The notes: generated by a model from the letters alone, not told the origin. Positions 45,259-57,352 are shown, counted from the first letter of the stretch. The stretch: DNA of 64,000 bases from Portulaca oleracea (GCA_029582165.1 CM055875.1:28833144-28897143), one strand, 5' to 3'. Numbers and translations are program-made.

Positions 45259-47630
45259 TGTTAGAATACTCAAGCCATTGTTAGCAGACAAACAATAATA
45301 AAGGGCGAAAAATAATAAAAATTCAACACAAAGAATTAACGTGGAAAAACCCAAATCGGGAAAAAACCATGAATAGTGCACTATCAGAGGATTACAACAG
45401 TGTTTCAGAGATTCCCTGTAGCAAAGGAATTACAAAAAAAAAAAAAAAAAAAAAAAGTGGCTAACAAATCAACAACTTGATTCCCACTCAAACTCTTATA
45501 ACTTGCTCCCCAAGAGACATAGACCAACCCAAATTGGTCTCCATATTCAACCCAACAATCTCCCACTTGAAGATCAATTGTAAACGTAGCCTTCGATGAG
45601 CATCATCAATCACTACTTCAAACAATACGATGAGCAAAGGAATCCTTTAGTGCATCCATGTCGATCTTGTCTAGCAAAGATCAACAGAGGCCTCAGTTGA
45701 CCTCCCATCAACTCCTCTTTTATCAATAGGCTTCCACTTGAACTGATCATGCCCCTGCAATTTCGACATACGCATCATCGTCATCAACTTGGGGGAATTT
45801 TGGATTGGAATTTTACCTCGTGTTGAATTTGTCGAATTCTCGTGCAGGTTAGATGCGTTTTTCGGTTAACCATTCGTTCCCGTATCCTCGACCAGAAACC
45901 TCCTTGTTTCTGGCGCCCTTCTCTCATCGGAGAAGCTAACACGCCTTTGACAAGCATGATGAATAAACCTATTAGAATTATCAATGGTAGTATATAGCTT
46001 CCCCTCCTTCCTACCATTTGCAATTACCAGAGTTCCTTTCGTTACCATCCAATGACCATCCCTCAAATTTCGTCGTGAACCCCTCCTCGTCCAGTTGACC
46101 CACATATACAAGGTTCTTGGTCAAACTCGGGATATACCGAACATTCTTCAACCTCCAAGTCCCACCCTTAGAAGTTTTAATATTCACATCACCTCTTCCT
46201 AACACCTTTAGGTTGTGACTGTTTGCAAGCCTAACCGTACCAAACCTCTCACTCACAAAATTACTAAAGGCCTCCCTGCTAGACGAAGAGTGAAACGAAG
46301 CACCTGAATCTGTCACCCTCAGCAGAATTTAATGAGTCATGGCCATTATAGATGCTCTTCCTAGTTTTAGGACAATCCCTATGAAAATGATCTTTATCAC
46401 CAAAGTTTCAACACAATACGTGCTCCATGTTTCGTCCTTTAGATTTTAATCGACCCCGACCCGAACTCCGACTGTTCCTCCTACCCTTCACAACCAAAAC
46501 ATTTCCTGAAGACTCAGACACATCAGAATCTCTCCTACGGTTGCTTTCATTCATGACAGAGTCTCTAATTTCCCCAAACTTCAATTTCTCATCTTTCTTA
46601 ATCGAAGATTTTATAGAAGTCACAAAATATCCCAAGACTTAGGTAGGGTAGCCAATAGTATATTAGCATTTATCTCGTCATCAAAATTAAATCCCACATA
46701 GAATCTCAAATTCAACTCATTCATACTATCATGCATATCACCAGACTCATGCATCTCAAATTCAAATAAACGACGCAACACATATACCTTGTTTATCGCT
46801 GAAGGTTTCTCATATGTGTTTTGCAAGGCTTCCAGCAGACGTTTCGTCGTTTTCTGATCTTTGACGTTGAAAGCCACATTTCGAGCTAGCGTCCGCCTGA
46901 CCGTACTGAATGCCTGACCATCAAGCTCTTCCCAATCCTTCGGTTCCATCTTTTCTGGCTTTTCACCCATTGCAAGATACAACTTTTGCTAGCGGAGCAC
47001 ATCCTCAACGCGTATCCTCCACCATGCGTAGTCTTTCCCATCAAGCTCTGGAATCTTCACAATTGCGCCCACCATTACTTCTCAGTCTGCAAATCAACAA
47101 TGCTCCAACCAAAGCTCTGATACTAGTTGTTAAGATACTTATGGCATTGTTAGCAGACAAACAATAATAAAGGGCGAAAAGTAATAAAGATTCGACATAA
47201 AGAATTAACGCAAAAAAACCCAAACCGGGAAAAAACCACGAATGATGCACTATCAGAGGATTACAACAATGTTTTAGAGATTCCCATACCTCCACAATCT
47301 CTCACAACCTTCCTAGAAATATAACTTGAGAACTCAACATTCACAACTGAGCCTCACACAACTCCCTTAGGAACATAGAGATTATAGGTTAATTTCTTGT
47401 GGTCAGATGAAACAGTACTCTAAATTGCATACCAATAAGCCTAACACCTAGGCTCTATTCATAGTACAAGACTAACACAATTTTAGGATTAATAGAGTCC
47501 CTGCGGCAAAGGAATTACAAAAGAAATAAGTGGCTAACAAATCAACAACGTGATTCTCACTCAAACTCTTCTACCTTACTCCCCAAGAGACAGAGACCAA
47601 CCCAAATTGGTCTCCACATTCAACCCAAAA
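45259..47630 (-). mobile_element. Copia B: shortened copia inserted in the outer gag
   Basis: 3' LTR 45259-45557 and 5' LTR 47128-47630 share gcagacaaacaataataaag and ccaacccaaattggtctcca. The 3' LTR lacks about 200 bp present in the 5' LTR and has a poly-A run at about 45429-45454 beside the break. Primer site TAGTATCAGAGC (minus) at 47114-47125, one change from consensus; polypurine tract aagtgggagat (minus) at about 45558-45572. The flanks gtaaa and gtaca suggest a mutated duplication. The outer gag reads MNTYNSDLLY-|-HPSNHPDMSL across it. Confidence 0.85.
45784..46982 (-). pseudogene. Copia B gag and protease remnant; RT and integrase absent
   Basis: 46982-46620 encodes gag (WEELDGQAFSTVRRTLARNV...LLATLPKSWDIL), 46635-46408 its basic tail, 46316-46011 the protease region (MTDSGASFHSSS, with DSG catalytic triplet, and VRYIPSLTKNLVYVGQLDEEG). 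After about 45784 no integrase, RT or RNase H can be found before the 3' LTR. It is therefore an internally deleted element, with frames also broken. Confidence 0.85.
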
Positions 47631-47893
47631 ATGTACAACAGGTCTGAATTATATGTATTCATGATCGATTGCTCAACAGCCATGATTTCTCATAAAATCA
47701 ACAATAATTCAAGAAACAATCGATGAAGAACTAGAGAAGATAAATAGATCTGGAAAGAAGAGAGGAGAAAAGAAAACAAACGATTTTAAGATCAAGAACT
47801 TGAAATCGAACAGAACAAAACAAAATCTAACAATCAGTCGAAGAAAAAAGAACTCAAACGACGATCAATCAAAATCGGTCTTCGCTCATAGTG
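47631..47893 (-). pseudogene. Outer copia 5' leader and gag start
   Basis: The ATG at 47683 begins MAVEQSIMNTYNSDLLY and runs into the copia B LTR at 47630. 47684-47893 is the untranslated leader. The sequence beside the LTR (minus: CACTATGAGCGAAGACC) looks like a primer site TGGTATCAGAGCG that has lost two bases. Confidence 0.7.
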
Positions 47894-48092
47894 TGACAAG
47901 CGGAAGGTGAGAAACATAGAGGGAGAAAATTGTTTGTGTGAGAGAAAAATGATTCTCATTTGTGTGTATCGTATACTGTACAACAGAAGCATAAAAAGAA
48001 TATATACAAGTTGTTACAAGAGATTAGCTGTCACCAACCAATGCTGAGCTGGCATTGTTGGCACCATAAATATCTGGTTGTAAATATATCTA
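47894..48092 (-). repeat. 5' LTR of the outer copia
   Basis: 199 bp, partner of 16965-17165. Confidence 0.7.
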
Positions 48093-49075
48093 TTATCTAT
48101 AGTATACTGTAACGTGGTTTTTGTACCCCGGTTTTTATATCGTTCTTCTCGAGGAGCTAGGGGCCTTGGTCATAGAAACTCGGTGAATGGTCGGGATGAG
48201 ATCGCTAAGGTAAGGATATCGGTTGAAAGGGGTCACAAAGCGAGAAACAAAACTAAGGCCGATCAAGAATGGAAAATAGGCTTCGGAGGATTTTCGGGAT
48301 GCAAACGGGGATGAGGAAATGGGTTTTGCAACAAGGGAATAATAAGGAGGGTGAATCAAGTGGCAATTCCGTTAGAAAATACCAACCGAGCTTCCTCTTT
48401 CGAGGATAGTCCGGATTAACTTCCCCAAAGTCCACCACGGACCCGGAGGGTTAATGAAACGGAATTCCCTAGTTAACCTTCTTCCACTTTCGTGGGTGAG
48501 CATTAACTATGCCACCTCCAACCTTCCACACAAGTGTTGGATGTATTCGGGAGCTTTCGAACCCAAATACATCCCACTTGAGGGAAGAAAAGGAGTGGGA
48601 AATTGATTTCCCAACTAATTACTCGCTACTATTGCTAACTCAAACCTAATCACCCATTCACACCCTTAATTACCTCCTAACCCATAAGGTTTCTAGCCAC
48701 TAATCATGATAAACACTAAGCTAACAACATCCAAACCAACCCTAAGCATGATTTCTATGAACAACAAACATAAACCAAGCAAAAACAATGAAATAAAAAG
48801 CAAAGCAATTAAACAAGCAACAAAGAAATTAGCAAAGCAATTAATGAAAGAGTTAAGGGAAGAGAAAACTTATCAAAATGTTGTAGATGAACAAAGGAAA
48901 GCAATAAAAAGATGATCCAACAATCTCTCAATTGTTTGAATCCCCAAATCTTCAACAACACCAAAAACCCTAGATTAATCTCTCACTAATCTTTCTCTAA
49001 AATCCACTAATACAAAGCTGGAAATAATGTCTAAGTAACTAGAATGGGATCCCCCAAGATAATCGTCAATTGGGA

Positions 49076-49083
49076 TATATATA
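49076..49083 (-). promoter_or_regulatory. TATA box in the unassigned LTR-like segment
   Basis: TATATATA on the minus strand, 62 bp from the first upstream hairpin. Confidence 0.4.
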
Positions 49084-49145
49084 CAACGCAAAACAGTTGG
49101 GCAAAACGCAGCACTTCAAGCCGAACATGCGCGCAGAAAAATGGG

Positions 49146-49450
49146 AGACCGTAGGTACGGTCTAGGAGACCGTAGGTACGCGCGGTCCAGCAGTGGTAGC
49201 GGGTGTCACCAGGAGGGTAGCGGGTGCCACCCAGCGAAAACTCCCAGGAAATTTTGAGCTTCGTGCGATCGTAGGTGCGATCCAGGAGACCGCGGGTACT
49301 GTCTTCCTCGGTCCAGCCAAGGTAGCGGATGCCACCAAAAGGGTGGCGGGGGCTACCCAGCGAAAACTGTTGGGCGATTCTTCCTTCATAAGACTGCAGG
49401 TGCAGTCCGGCTGACCGCAGGTGTGGTCTCCCTCGGCCCAGCTGAGGTAG
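49146..49450 (-). repeat. Hairpin cluster with gg loops and changing arms
   Basis: agaccgta/tacggtct (49146-49163), gatcgta/tgcgatc with one T-G wobble (49267-49282), gactgca/tgcagtc (49392-49407) and gaccgca/tgtggtc with one G-T wobble (49413-49428), all around gg. Between them a ggtagcgggtgccacc-type motif recurs four to five times. The whole is an imperfect repeat of about 110 bp. Confidence 0.8.
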
Positions 49451-49850
49451 CGGGTGCCACCAATAGGGTGGCGGGGACTAGCCTCGGGTTTTCTTCCCTT
49501 TGTTCTTCCTTCTTTACAAGGCATGTAACGCCCTCTACGAGGGTCGTAGCGGGTGTTACCTCACTAATTGATACCAAAGGTGGGGAAAGTGGTCCCGGGT
49601 CAACTCCGCCTCGGCTCTTAGTCCGACTCGGCTCGGGAAATCACCAAAAAGGCTAAAAATGGCCCATTTTACCTAGTTTTTGTGTAAAACGCCAAAACCT
49701 ACAAAATAACCCAAAACGTACTAAAAAGCCATGAAAATAAACACGAAACGAGTCAAAAGCCTAATGAATTAAGGCGTTATTTAGACACAAAATTGGGTCT
49801 AAACATATACCTTGCTTTATCAGTTTGACTTACTTTTTCTGTTATTTCTT

Positions 49851-50285
49851 CCCTTATTTTGTTTTTTACCTTCTTTATAATAATATACACATTTTTTTGC
49901 TAACTTTTCCTTATAAATTATCTTTGCTTGCTTACATTTAACACTCCCCGTGACCATCAAGAAAGGCACTTTAATATAGACTTCCAAATGCGTTACTTAA
50001 AATAGCAAGATTTTCCAAAATATTCCCACAGGGCTACATAAAAGAAGGAATTACCCAACGTACATGAAGCCCCACCCGCTTTATTGAATTTTATGTCTAA
50101 AAGCTTGTGCACTGTAGGGAACCATGCATGACGATTCGTGCAAATCACTGAAAATATGCTCCAACAAGAAATTCGATATTAAGGAAATGACGTTCAGGAA
50201 CGATATTGCGTTCTGAAACACAAGTGTTTAATTGCTTATTTTTTATTTATTTTTACTTGGTTTCTCTCATCTATGCTTTAATACA
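49851..50285. other. No gene recognised
   Basis: AT-rich sequence without supported features. Confidence 0.4.
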
Positions 50286-50845
50286 GAGTAAATTACATTT
50301 ACCATACCTGATATTTGTGGTAATAATTTTTACACACCCGACATTTAGGAAATAATTTTTGCCTTACCTAACATTAAGTGTTCATATATTTAAAACCTCC
50401 CAAGATATTCTATAATTGATTTCTGTTGGATTTCCAACGAACATTAAAAAGATAAATATGAATTGACTTTTTTACCCTTGATATTAATTCATATAACTTT
50501 CAATTAAATATGAATTGATGTTTTTACCCTTAATATTAATCCATATGACATTTAAACCCTAATCTTTTCTCTACTTTATTTCTTCGAAAACCCAATCCAT
50601 ACTCATTCTGAAAATGAAAAGGTCATTTAAGTCATTTGTTTCTCAATGTTAGGGGCACCATGGTACATTCATATAGTCGTATAGGGGCATTTTGGTATTT
50701 TTCACATTTTCAATAAGAAGTAACCGGATTCAGCCCCTAAAAATTATTTTCACTAAATGTCAGGTAAGGTAAAAATTATTTCACAAATGTCGGGTGTGCA
50801 AAAATTATTACCACAAATGTCAGGTAGGGTAAATATAATTTACTC
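50286..50845. mobile_element. Mutator-like MITE, copy 1
   Basis: Inverted ends gagtaaattacatttacc.../...ggtaaatataatttactc match over about 90 bp. The 10-bp direct duplication ctttaataca flanks it (50276-50285, 50846-50855). Long TIRs with a 9-10 bp duplication are typical of Mutator-like elements. 560 bp, non-coding. Confidence 0.85.
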
Positions 50846-51111
50846 CTTTAATACATTGTTTTTAATTACTTTTTATTTTTATTTTTGTTTCCAACTAATA
50901 TTTTTGTGTTGCTTTTAATTTCAAGTTGTCTTTTAATATTTTTTAAAATCGACTATTTTACAAATATTCGGTCAATGTTAAAATTAAGCTAGCACCAACC
51001 TAAATATTTTCAAGGTTGGATATATTCGGATGTTCGAGTCGGCCAAAACTTTTTCAATGTTAATTGTACATAATTAGGATAAAGTGGGCTCTATAAAGAA
51101 ATATTTTAAGA

Positions 51112-51521
51112 GTGTGTTTGGTTGGCAAAGAACCCTGAGTCAATTTCCCCAAATTGACAATTTTTTCCAATGTTTAGTAGCACATTATTCCCCCCCAACA
51201 TTCAGGAAAAATTTTCATAGGGGGGGTTGGGGAAATATTTCCCGGACTATGAATTGCATCTAGTGGTCAGTGAATTTCCAAAACTACCCCTAATTCCACA
51301 AACTCTCTAGTAAACAAATAAGGGTAATTTGGTCATTCCAGTAAATTTTACCTAGGAAAGTTGCAATTTGAACCAAACATTGTAAAAGTTTTCCTAGGAT
51401 TTTAAATTGTACACCAAACATTGTAAAGTATAGTTTCCAAGGGAAATTTTTCCCATGAAAAACCTTCTCATGGGAAACTTTCCCCGGGAAAATTTTCCCT
51501 GGGGTTTTTACCAAACGCACG
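51112..51521. mobile_element. MITE, family of 15696-15955
   Basis: Ends gtgtgtttggttggcaaag and, in complement, gtgcgtttggtaaaaacccc. The interior has many self-complementary blocks of the tttcccatgggaaa type. The family resemblance to 15696-15955 is clear at both ends; the length differs. Confidence 0.6.
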
Positions 51522-52862
51522 TAAGGTAAAAAAAATAGGAATGAATTGATATTATTATAGAACAAATGAAATAAAGTTACAAAAAATAGGAATGTTGAGA
51601 GATATGGAAAGGGTAAACCCCCACTTACATTCCAAAACTTTAGAACTTATTGCATTTGTTCTAAAATGAGTTCCAGTGCAGTCATATCAGAATCACAAAA
51701 GTTTTGTACTCCCACCTAAAACAAGCTCTGCCCGCTTAACTTGTAAAACGGGGAGGATAAATCGTGGGCCTGCCATTTAAAAGCCCCTGCGAGTAATTAC
51801 GAGCATGACAGTAAACAGTTGCGGGCATTATACTGGTCAATCACAAGTGTTTTCTGCACGCCAAATAGAAAGCTTCGATTTATGGCGAAATCCGATCAAT
51901 TCATTTTAAAACAGAGCAAATCTTCATCCAAATTGAAGTTCCATTTATTGGTTTGGTGTTTCGGGTCAAGTTTCTGAGCTGGATTTGATTGATTTGGTTG
52001 GATTTATGATGGTTGCAATTCTGTTTGAATAAATGTTGCTGGGAATCTTATGCTTTAGGTTTATGGAATATATTTGAGGATTGAGGGGATGTGTAATGAG
52101 GGTAGATTTTGATTGGCGAAAATGGGGAGATTGATGTGTAAATCCAAAATAATTGTAGAGAAATAAACGACGAGCAGGAGCAGTAATCTCGACTGAAATG
52201 GGTACTGTGAGAAGACTTGAAGTCAGCCAACAAAATGGGCATATACAATGGAGAGTATGATGTATCTGATCTAATTTTACTTTTCACCCAAATCCTCTTT
52301 TAATTTTGGCACCCATATTTTGATTATCTTTCAGAGAAGGGAATCAAAACTATACATACATATTGATATTATAAGGAATGGATTTGAGGTTTAAGGGTCT
52401 CTCTTTGCTAGAGAATGACCGAGACAAATTGAAGTTGGAGTATAAGGAAAACGTTTTAGCTTAATTCTAAGCAAGCCTTTCAGGGCCCGTTACACCCCAG
52501 CCAGATTGGACTTGGGCCGGAACCGACCACTGTTGCTTGCACCCAACTTTTATCTGATTCTGAGCTAAATAGCAGCATTCTGATCAATTGCTTCTGGGAA
52601 GTGGAAAAATGAAAGCAGACGCCAAATTTTCTCACTTCAACCTTCCATCAAATCTGCTCCAACTATGCCAACCATGTTTGATGGCTTCTTGGCAAGGGCC
52701 AAAAAATTGACCTAAACACTTTTGAATTACACAATGGTTTTTAATAAAAGGCCAAACTCACTGAATTGAAGACTTGGTTGGCTACATCTATTTGTAAGTT
52801 GTAAGTCTATCCCCAAGCTTTAATTGAAAGGTCTAAATAGTCCTAAAAGGACATGTGGTTGG
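51522..52862. other. No gene recognised
   Basis: A minus-strand frame at 52048-52287 has no recognisable features. No repeats stand out. Confidence 0.35.
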
Positions 52863-53012
52863 CTATATATTATTGGCAAGGATGACTAGGTAACATACAT
52901 AGGCAATTTCATAATTTCGTAGAGTCTTCATAGAAAACACCCCATCTCGATCTCTTTCCCTCTCTAAAAACTCGTAAAACACAAGACAACTTCTCTCCCT
53001 CTCTCTCCCCTC

Positions 53013-53053
<41 letters not shown>

Positions 53054-53190
53054 TGTGCAAAGAGGACGACGACTTTGTTTGACTTCCGTTTGTTATTTCT
53101 CCTAAACTTCGAAAATTTTTCTAAGTCCCATCCCAAAAACACTCAACATAAGCTGCTCACACGACTTTCAGACCACCTTCTCAGGTAAAA
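52863..53190 (+). promoter_or_regulatory. Possible orphan promoter with leader exon and 5' intron donor
   Basis: A TATA-like ctatatatta at 52864-52873 is followed by a C/T-rich leader containing a (CT)n run and, near 53182-53190, ctcag|gtaaaa, a good splice donor. This is how many plant genes with a leader intron begin. I find no coding exon in the next kilobases, so the gene may be lost, displaced or non-coding. Confidence 0.35.
53008..53051. repeat. (CT)n microsatellite
   Basis: About 18 or more CT dinucleotides, just after ctacctctc. Confidence 0.9.
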
Positions 53191-54666
53191 CTTCCTTCTC
53201 TTAGCTTATTCTTAGTTTTTGCTTTATGGGCACTCACTCATATCGTATTTATTTTGGTTTGGTTTTGCTAACAAGAAACCCAAGAATCGAATCAAAGGCT
53301 AATCAAACGCAAACCCAAAATACTTGTCCCTTCCAAATTTGGTTTCTCACGTTTTTTCGACGTTTTAAGCTTCTTTAATATTGTTATAGTCAATGCGGAT
53401 GTGCCCATGAACAGCTTTGTGTGCGTGTATATATTTTGTGCTCATGTATTTGTTTTATTTTTTTGCGTGAATGTAAGTTGCCCTTTGAACTCTTTCTTTG
53501 ATACTTCTAAGTTTTTCTGTAAGAGTGTTTTCATAGTAAAAATAAAGCTTAGATCAGGTGTTATTTATGCATATTTTCGTTTCAACTGCTTGGGTTATGC
53601 GTGTTGATATTTTGGTGGGTATGTTCGAATTCTTGCATTCTTTTATGATGTTGCTTGAGTAGGTGTTATATGAAGTTGAATTGTATAGTTTGTCGGTTTG
53701 TAAACTTATGTTTTGGATATGATCTTATTGTTTGTTATACGTGCTTGGTGGGTTTATTTTTCAAATTTGGATCTAAGATGTTGGCTTATTTGTTCTGGGT
53801 TGGTGGTATCGAAGTTTTTCTGGGTTTTCGTAGAATTTGGCTTTCTGGGTTTTGTTTAGGTGTTCTCGCTACTATATTGTTGCTGCTAAATTTGTACTTA
53901 TAGAAGAAAAAATCTCCATTACTGCGCGGGTTGAGAAAGGGGGTTGGGGCGCAGGAGGTGGAGGAGAGAGAAAGTATAGAACCTATCTTTTTGGGAACTA
54001 GGTTTTTGTCCGTTCTTCCGAACGGGTGTTGATTTAGATGGACAAATGCAAATGTAAGCAATATGAAGAAGTAATTGACAATAATATTCAAAACATGATG
54101 AAGTAAAAACAAAATATGCGCAATAATATGTTAAATACTATGCAATATCTAAAGATCTATAATAATTTTTTTCCCATTTTTCTGAACAGATATTAATTTA
54201 GATAAATGAATGTAATTGTAAATAATATTGAGGTATAAATGAAAGAAGTCAAAGAAAATAAAGGAAGCATGTACCAAATACGAACAAAATCGATTTCATA
54301 ATTTCTTATAGAAAATAAACTATATTATCAAAAGGTAATGATCAACTGCAAAATGAAAACAATGTTAAAGTAGTGATAGTTTGACTAATAAAAAGAGAAA
54401 TAAAAGTATAATATTAAGGGAATATTTGTTTTGATTGAACATAACAACAAATGGTTTTAGTATATATATAAGTTGTAAAGGTGAATTGGAGTTTTAGTGG
54501 TCCCTAACTTTAGTAATTGGGCAATAATAATTCGAATTTTCAAGCTAAAAAAAATGTATTTGTTTACTACCAAATCAAACACCATATTGTTTTATGAAGA
54601 CATAACAAAAATTGATAAATAATAAAATAATCATTAAATCAAGTTAACATGACAAATAAAGGATAA
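53191..54666. other. No coding gene recognised
   Basis: T-rich at first, as in plant introns (53200-53900), then AT-rich. A motif beginning gtccgttcttccgaacgg at 54008 recurs in degraded form at 54167 and 56070, an unclassified dispersed repeat. Confidence 0.35.
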
Positions 54667-55264
54667 GAGTAAATCACATTTACCCTACCTGACATTTGTG
54701 GTAATAATTTTTGAACACCCGACATTTGTGAAATAATTTTCACCTTACCTGACATTAAGTGAAAGTGATTTTTAGTAGCAAAATCTGGTTACTTCTCATC
54801 GGAAATGAGAAAATACAATAATGTCCCTATATGACTATGTGAATATACCATGTTGCCCATAATATTGAGAAGAAAATGACTTAAATGACCCTTTCATTGT
54901 TTTGTATGGAAAAAAGTGTGTCAAAACTCCAAGTAGAAAACATCAACAGTCGATTTCTCTCACACTTCTCTTCTTCAATACTCCCCTGTTAATGTCATAT
55001 AAATTAATATTAAGAGTAAAAACGTCAATTCATATTTATTGAAAGTCATATGAATTAATATTAAGGGTAAAAAAGTCAATTTATATTTATCTTTTTAATG
55101 TTACACCAGAAAATCCAACAAAAATTAATTATAAAATATCTTAGGAAGTTTAAATTTATGAACGCTTAATATTAGATATTAAGTAAGGTGAAAATTATTT
55201 CACAAATATCAGGTGTGCAAAAATTATTACTACAAATGTCAGGTAGGGTAAATGTAATTTACTC
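54667..55264. mobile_element. Mutator-like MITE, copy 2, opposite orientation
   Basis: The same ends as 50286-50845 (gagtaaatcacatttacc... and its complement). The interior (cttttttaatgtta, aaaatccaac) is the complement of copy 1, so this copy is inverted relative to it. 598 bp. No exact duplication found, suggesting greater age. Confidence 0.8.
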
Positions 55265-56635
55265 AAATAAAATGTATGTTTGTTATAACTATAATGGCAT
55301 TAATAATTTTACATAATAAATTATCGAATATATTTAAAAATTCATGATACAAAATTATGATAAAAAATGATAACAAATTTAAGAAATTTTACGGAACATA
55401 AATTATATTATAGTGGAAAAATAATATGAAGTTATATCATATGGATGTATCATGATGATTCATGTATATGCCAATTTAAAACTCAACTGATGCTAATAAT
55501 GCTTGGATCTCATCTTATATCTTCAACCCAACCCACTTGATTGAATTACTTAGGACCCAACCCTATTACAAAACTCACGACTCTTTTATCTCGTGCCTTT
55601 CCCATTATGTATGTGTGGTAACAGATGTCTCTTTTTATGTATCTACTTTCTCATTGTGGTGGCAATTAAACTTAAAATTGTGGATAATTAGTTAAATGGA
55701 CAAATAATAATTTAAAAAACATAAGAAATATATTGATTCCACTAACCAATATTAGGGGGAAAAAATGAAACTGATTAATGATGGGTCATAAATTGTGATG
55801 GCAATTAAACTTAAAATTGTGGATAATGGGTCATAAATTGGGGTGACCACGTGATATTTTCTTTACTTTTCTTTTTTTTTTTATACGATTAGTTTTTGTA
55901 AAAAAAAAAAGATTTTTTTTTGATAAAAACTATATTGATCAGTGGTTGAGATTTCATTTCGAAAGAGATCAACGACTCAGAAACTCTAATAAATGAGATT
56001 TGTGTTTTGAAGGCGGGAAGACTTTCAAAGGATCCCATTCTACAATTTAAAATAATAATAGTTTTTTTTCCGTTCTTTCGAACAAGTGTTAACTTAACTG
56101 GACAAATACAAATATAAATGATATGTACAAATAGTCATATTTGAAAACGAACGAAAAATCACAAAAGGTAATGGGAAGCAATAGAAAAATAACACTAACG
56201 AGTTGGTTTGACTACCGAAGAAGAATAATCCAAGCCGAAACTGACAACAAAAAATCCATATTCGAATTCAATTTAAAAAGTTTGACTCGAATTATAATTG
56301 GAGTGAATATAGAGGTAACCACCTCTGATTCGATTATCTTTGATTAAGTCTAATCGAAATAAAAATGGAAAAAAAATTTAGTTTTGTGTACGTCAATGTG
56401 AGTTTAGTTTTCATTAGATACGGAGGAAAATTTCTTTTTCCTTATTCCCATATCAAATGAGCAAAAGTTTGGAACATATGTATTTTTCATCTCATATCTA
56501 AATTCCCTCATAGAAAATAAAATTTGTGAAAAATTATTTAATATACTATTTTATATAGCTTTTAGATGACATAATGAATTTGATACTATTAATAGTTAAA
56601 TAGACTATCAGTCTTGGACAATTGAAAAAGAAAGG
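55265..56635. other. No gene recognised
   Basis: AT-rich. A 30-bp direct repeat (ggcaattaaacttaaaattg...) occurs at 55662 and 55800. Confidence 0.35.
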
Positions 56636-57352
56636 ATAAACTTTAAGGATTTTGGATTATAATATACCGCCCTTTGGGGGTGTTGGATTGTAATATACTA
56701 ACCTTTACTGTTAAATTCTAGTTCAATACATTGAAATTGGAAAAGACAGAGAAGGAGAAAGTTGAGATTTAGAGGAATGTTGTTTATTGATAGAAAATGT
56801 AACTTCAACTCCCACTACAAATGAAGGGAAGGAAGACTACATATAGCTTGTGACGCCCCGGAAATTCAATTATAGAAAAGTCAAAGTCAAACTAACGTTA
56901 ACAGACAAAACTTAGCGGAAGACTTCAAATTTAGTTTGGCGTCCGCAGTATCCGAAGGAATACAAGGCGATAAAGGAAAACACAACTGTCTGCTAACGGT
57001 AACTACTAACAACTCAAAACAAACTCTAAGATTTCATAACGAAAACAATATAAAAAGATTCAAAGACTTCTAGACTCGTCGTCTTCACTTCTAATTCCCG
57101 TCCCCAGCATTTAGATCTTCACCTGAAAACAAAACATTTCAAAAATGAGGGGGAAATCTCAATAATGTCTACCCCTAACGTTTAAAACAGTTTAAGTTCA
57201 TTTCAATTCATTTTGGGGAGAGGGATCGAATCAAACATTTTACAAACCTTTAATCCCATACTGTTTCCTCAACCCAACCAATCCATATTTTATTGTGCGG
57301 GCGGGATACCACATCCCTTAAAGTAACAAATATCATACCGGATCTCAGATCC

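Larger units (their letters stand above)
16965..48092 (-). mobile_element. Outer decayed Ty1/copia element hosting the nest
   Basis: Short LTRs of about 200 bp lie at 16965-17165 (3') and 47894-48092 (5') and share gttacaagagattagc and gagaaaaatgattctcattt. Between them the minus strand carries an interrupted gag-pol: gag start at 47683, gag middle 45258-44571, zinc knuckle to integrase 19919-18493, RT to RNase H 18444-17511. Copia B and copia C interrupt gag. A degenerate primer site (complement of 47882-47893, ctatgagcg) adjoins the 5' LTR and a poly-C/T tract at 17168-17189 is the polypurine tract on the minus strand. The target duplication is not clearly preserved (ttaat versus ttatc). 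Confidence 0.8.
48093..49850 (-). mobile_element. LTR-like segment of an unassigned retroelement
   Basis: There is no coding frame. The segment has a minus-strand TATA (49076-49083), a hairpin-rich GC-richer block upstream of it (49146-49450) and low-coding sequence downstream, the arrangement of the LTRs elsewhere in the window. I see no second LTR, primer site or secure ends, so it may be a solo LTR or a truncated copy. 48706-48915 is a chance Lys-rich frame in A-rich sequence. Confidence 0.4.

Noticed and set aside
16965..48092. Endogenous pararetrovirus
   Set aside because: All RT-bearing pieces have copia or gypsy domain order with LTRs, initiator-Met primer sites and integrase; no movement or coat protein features seen.
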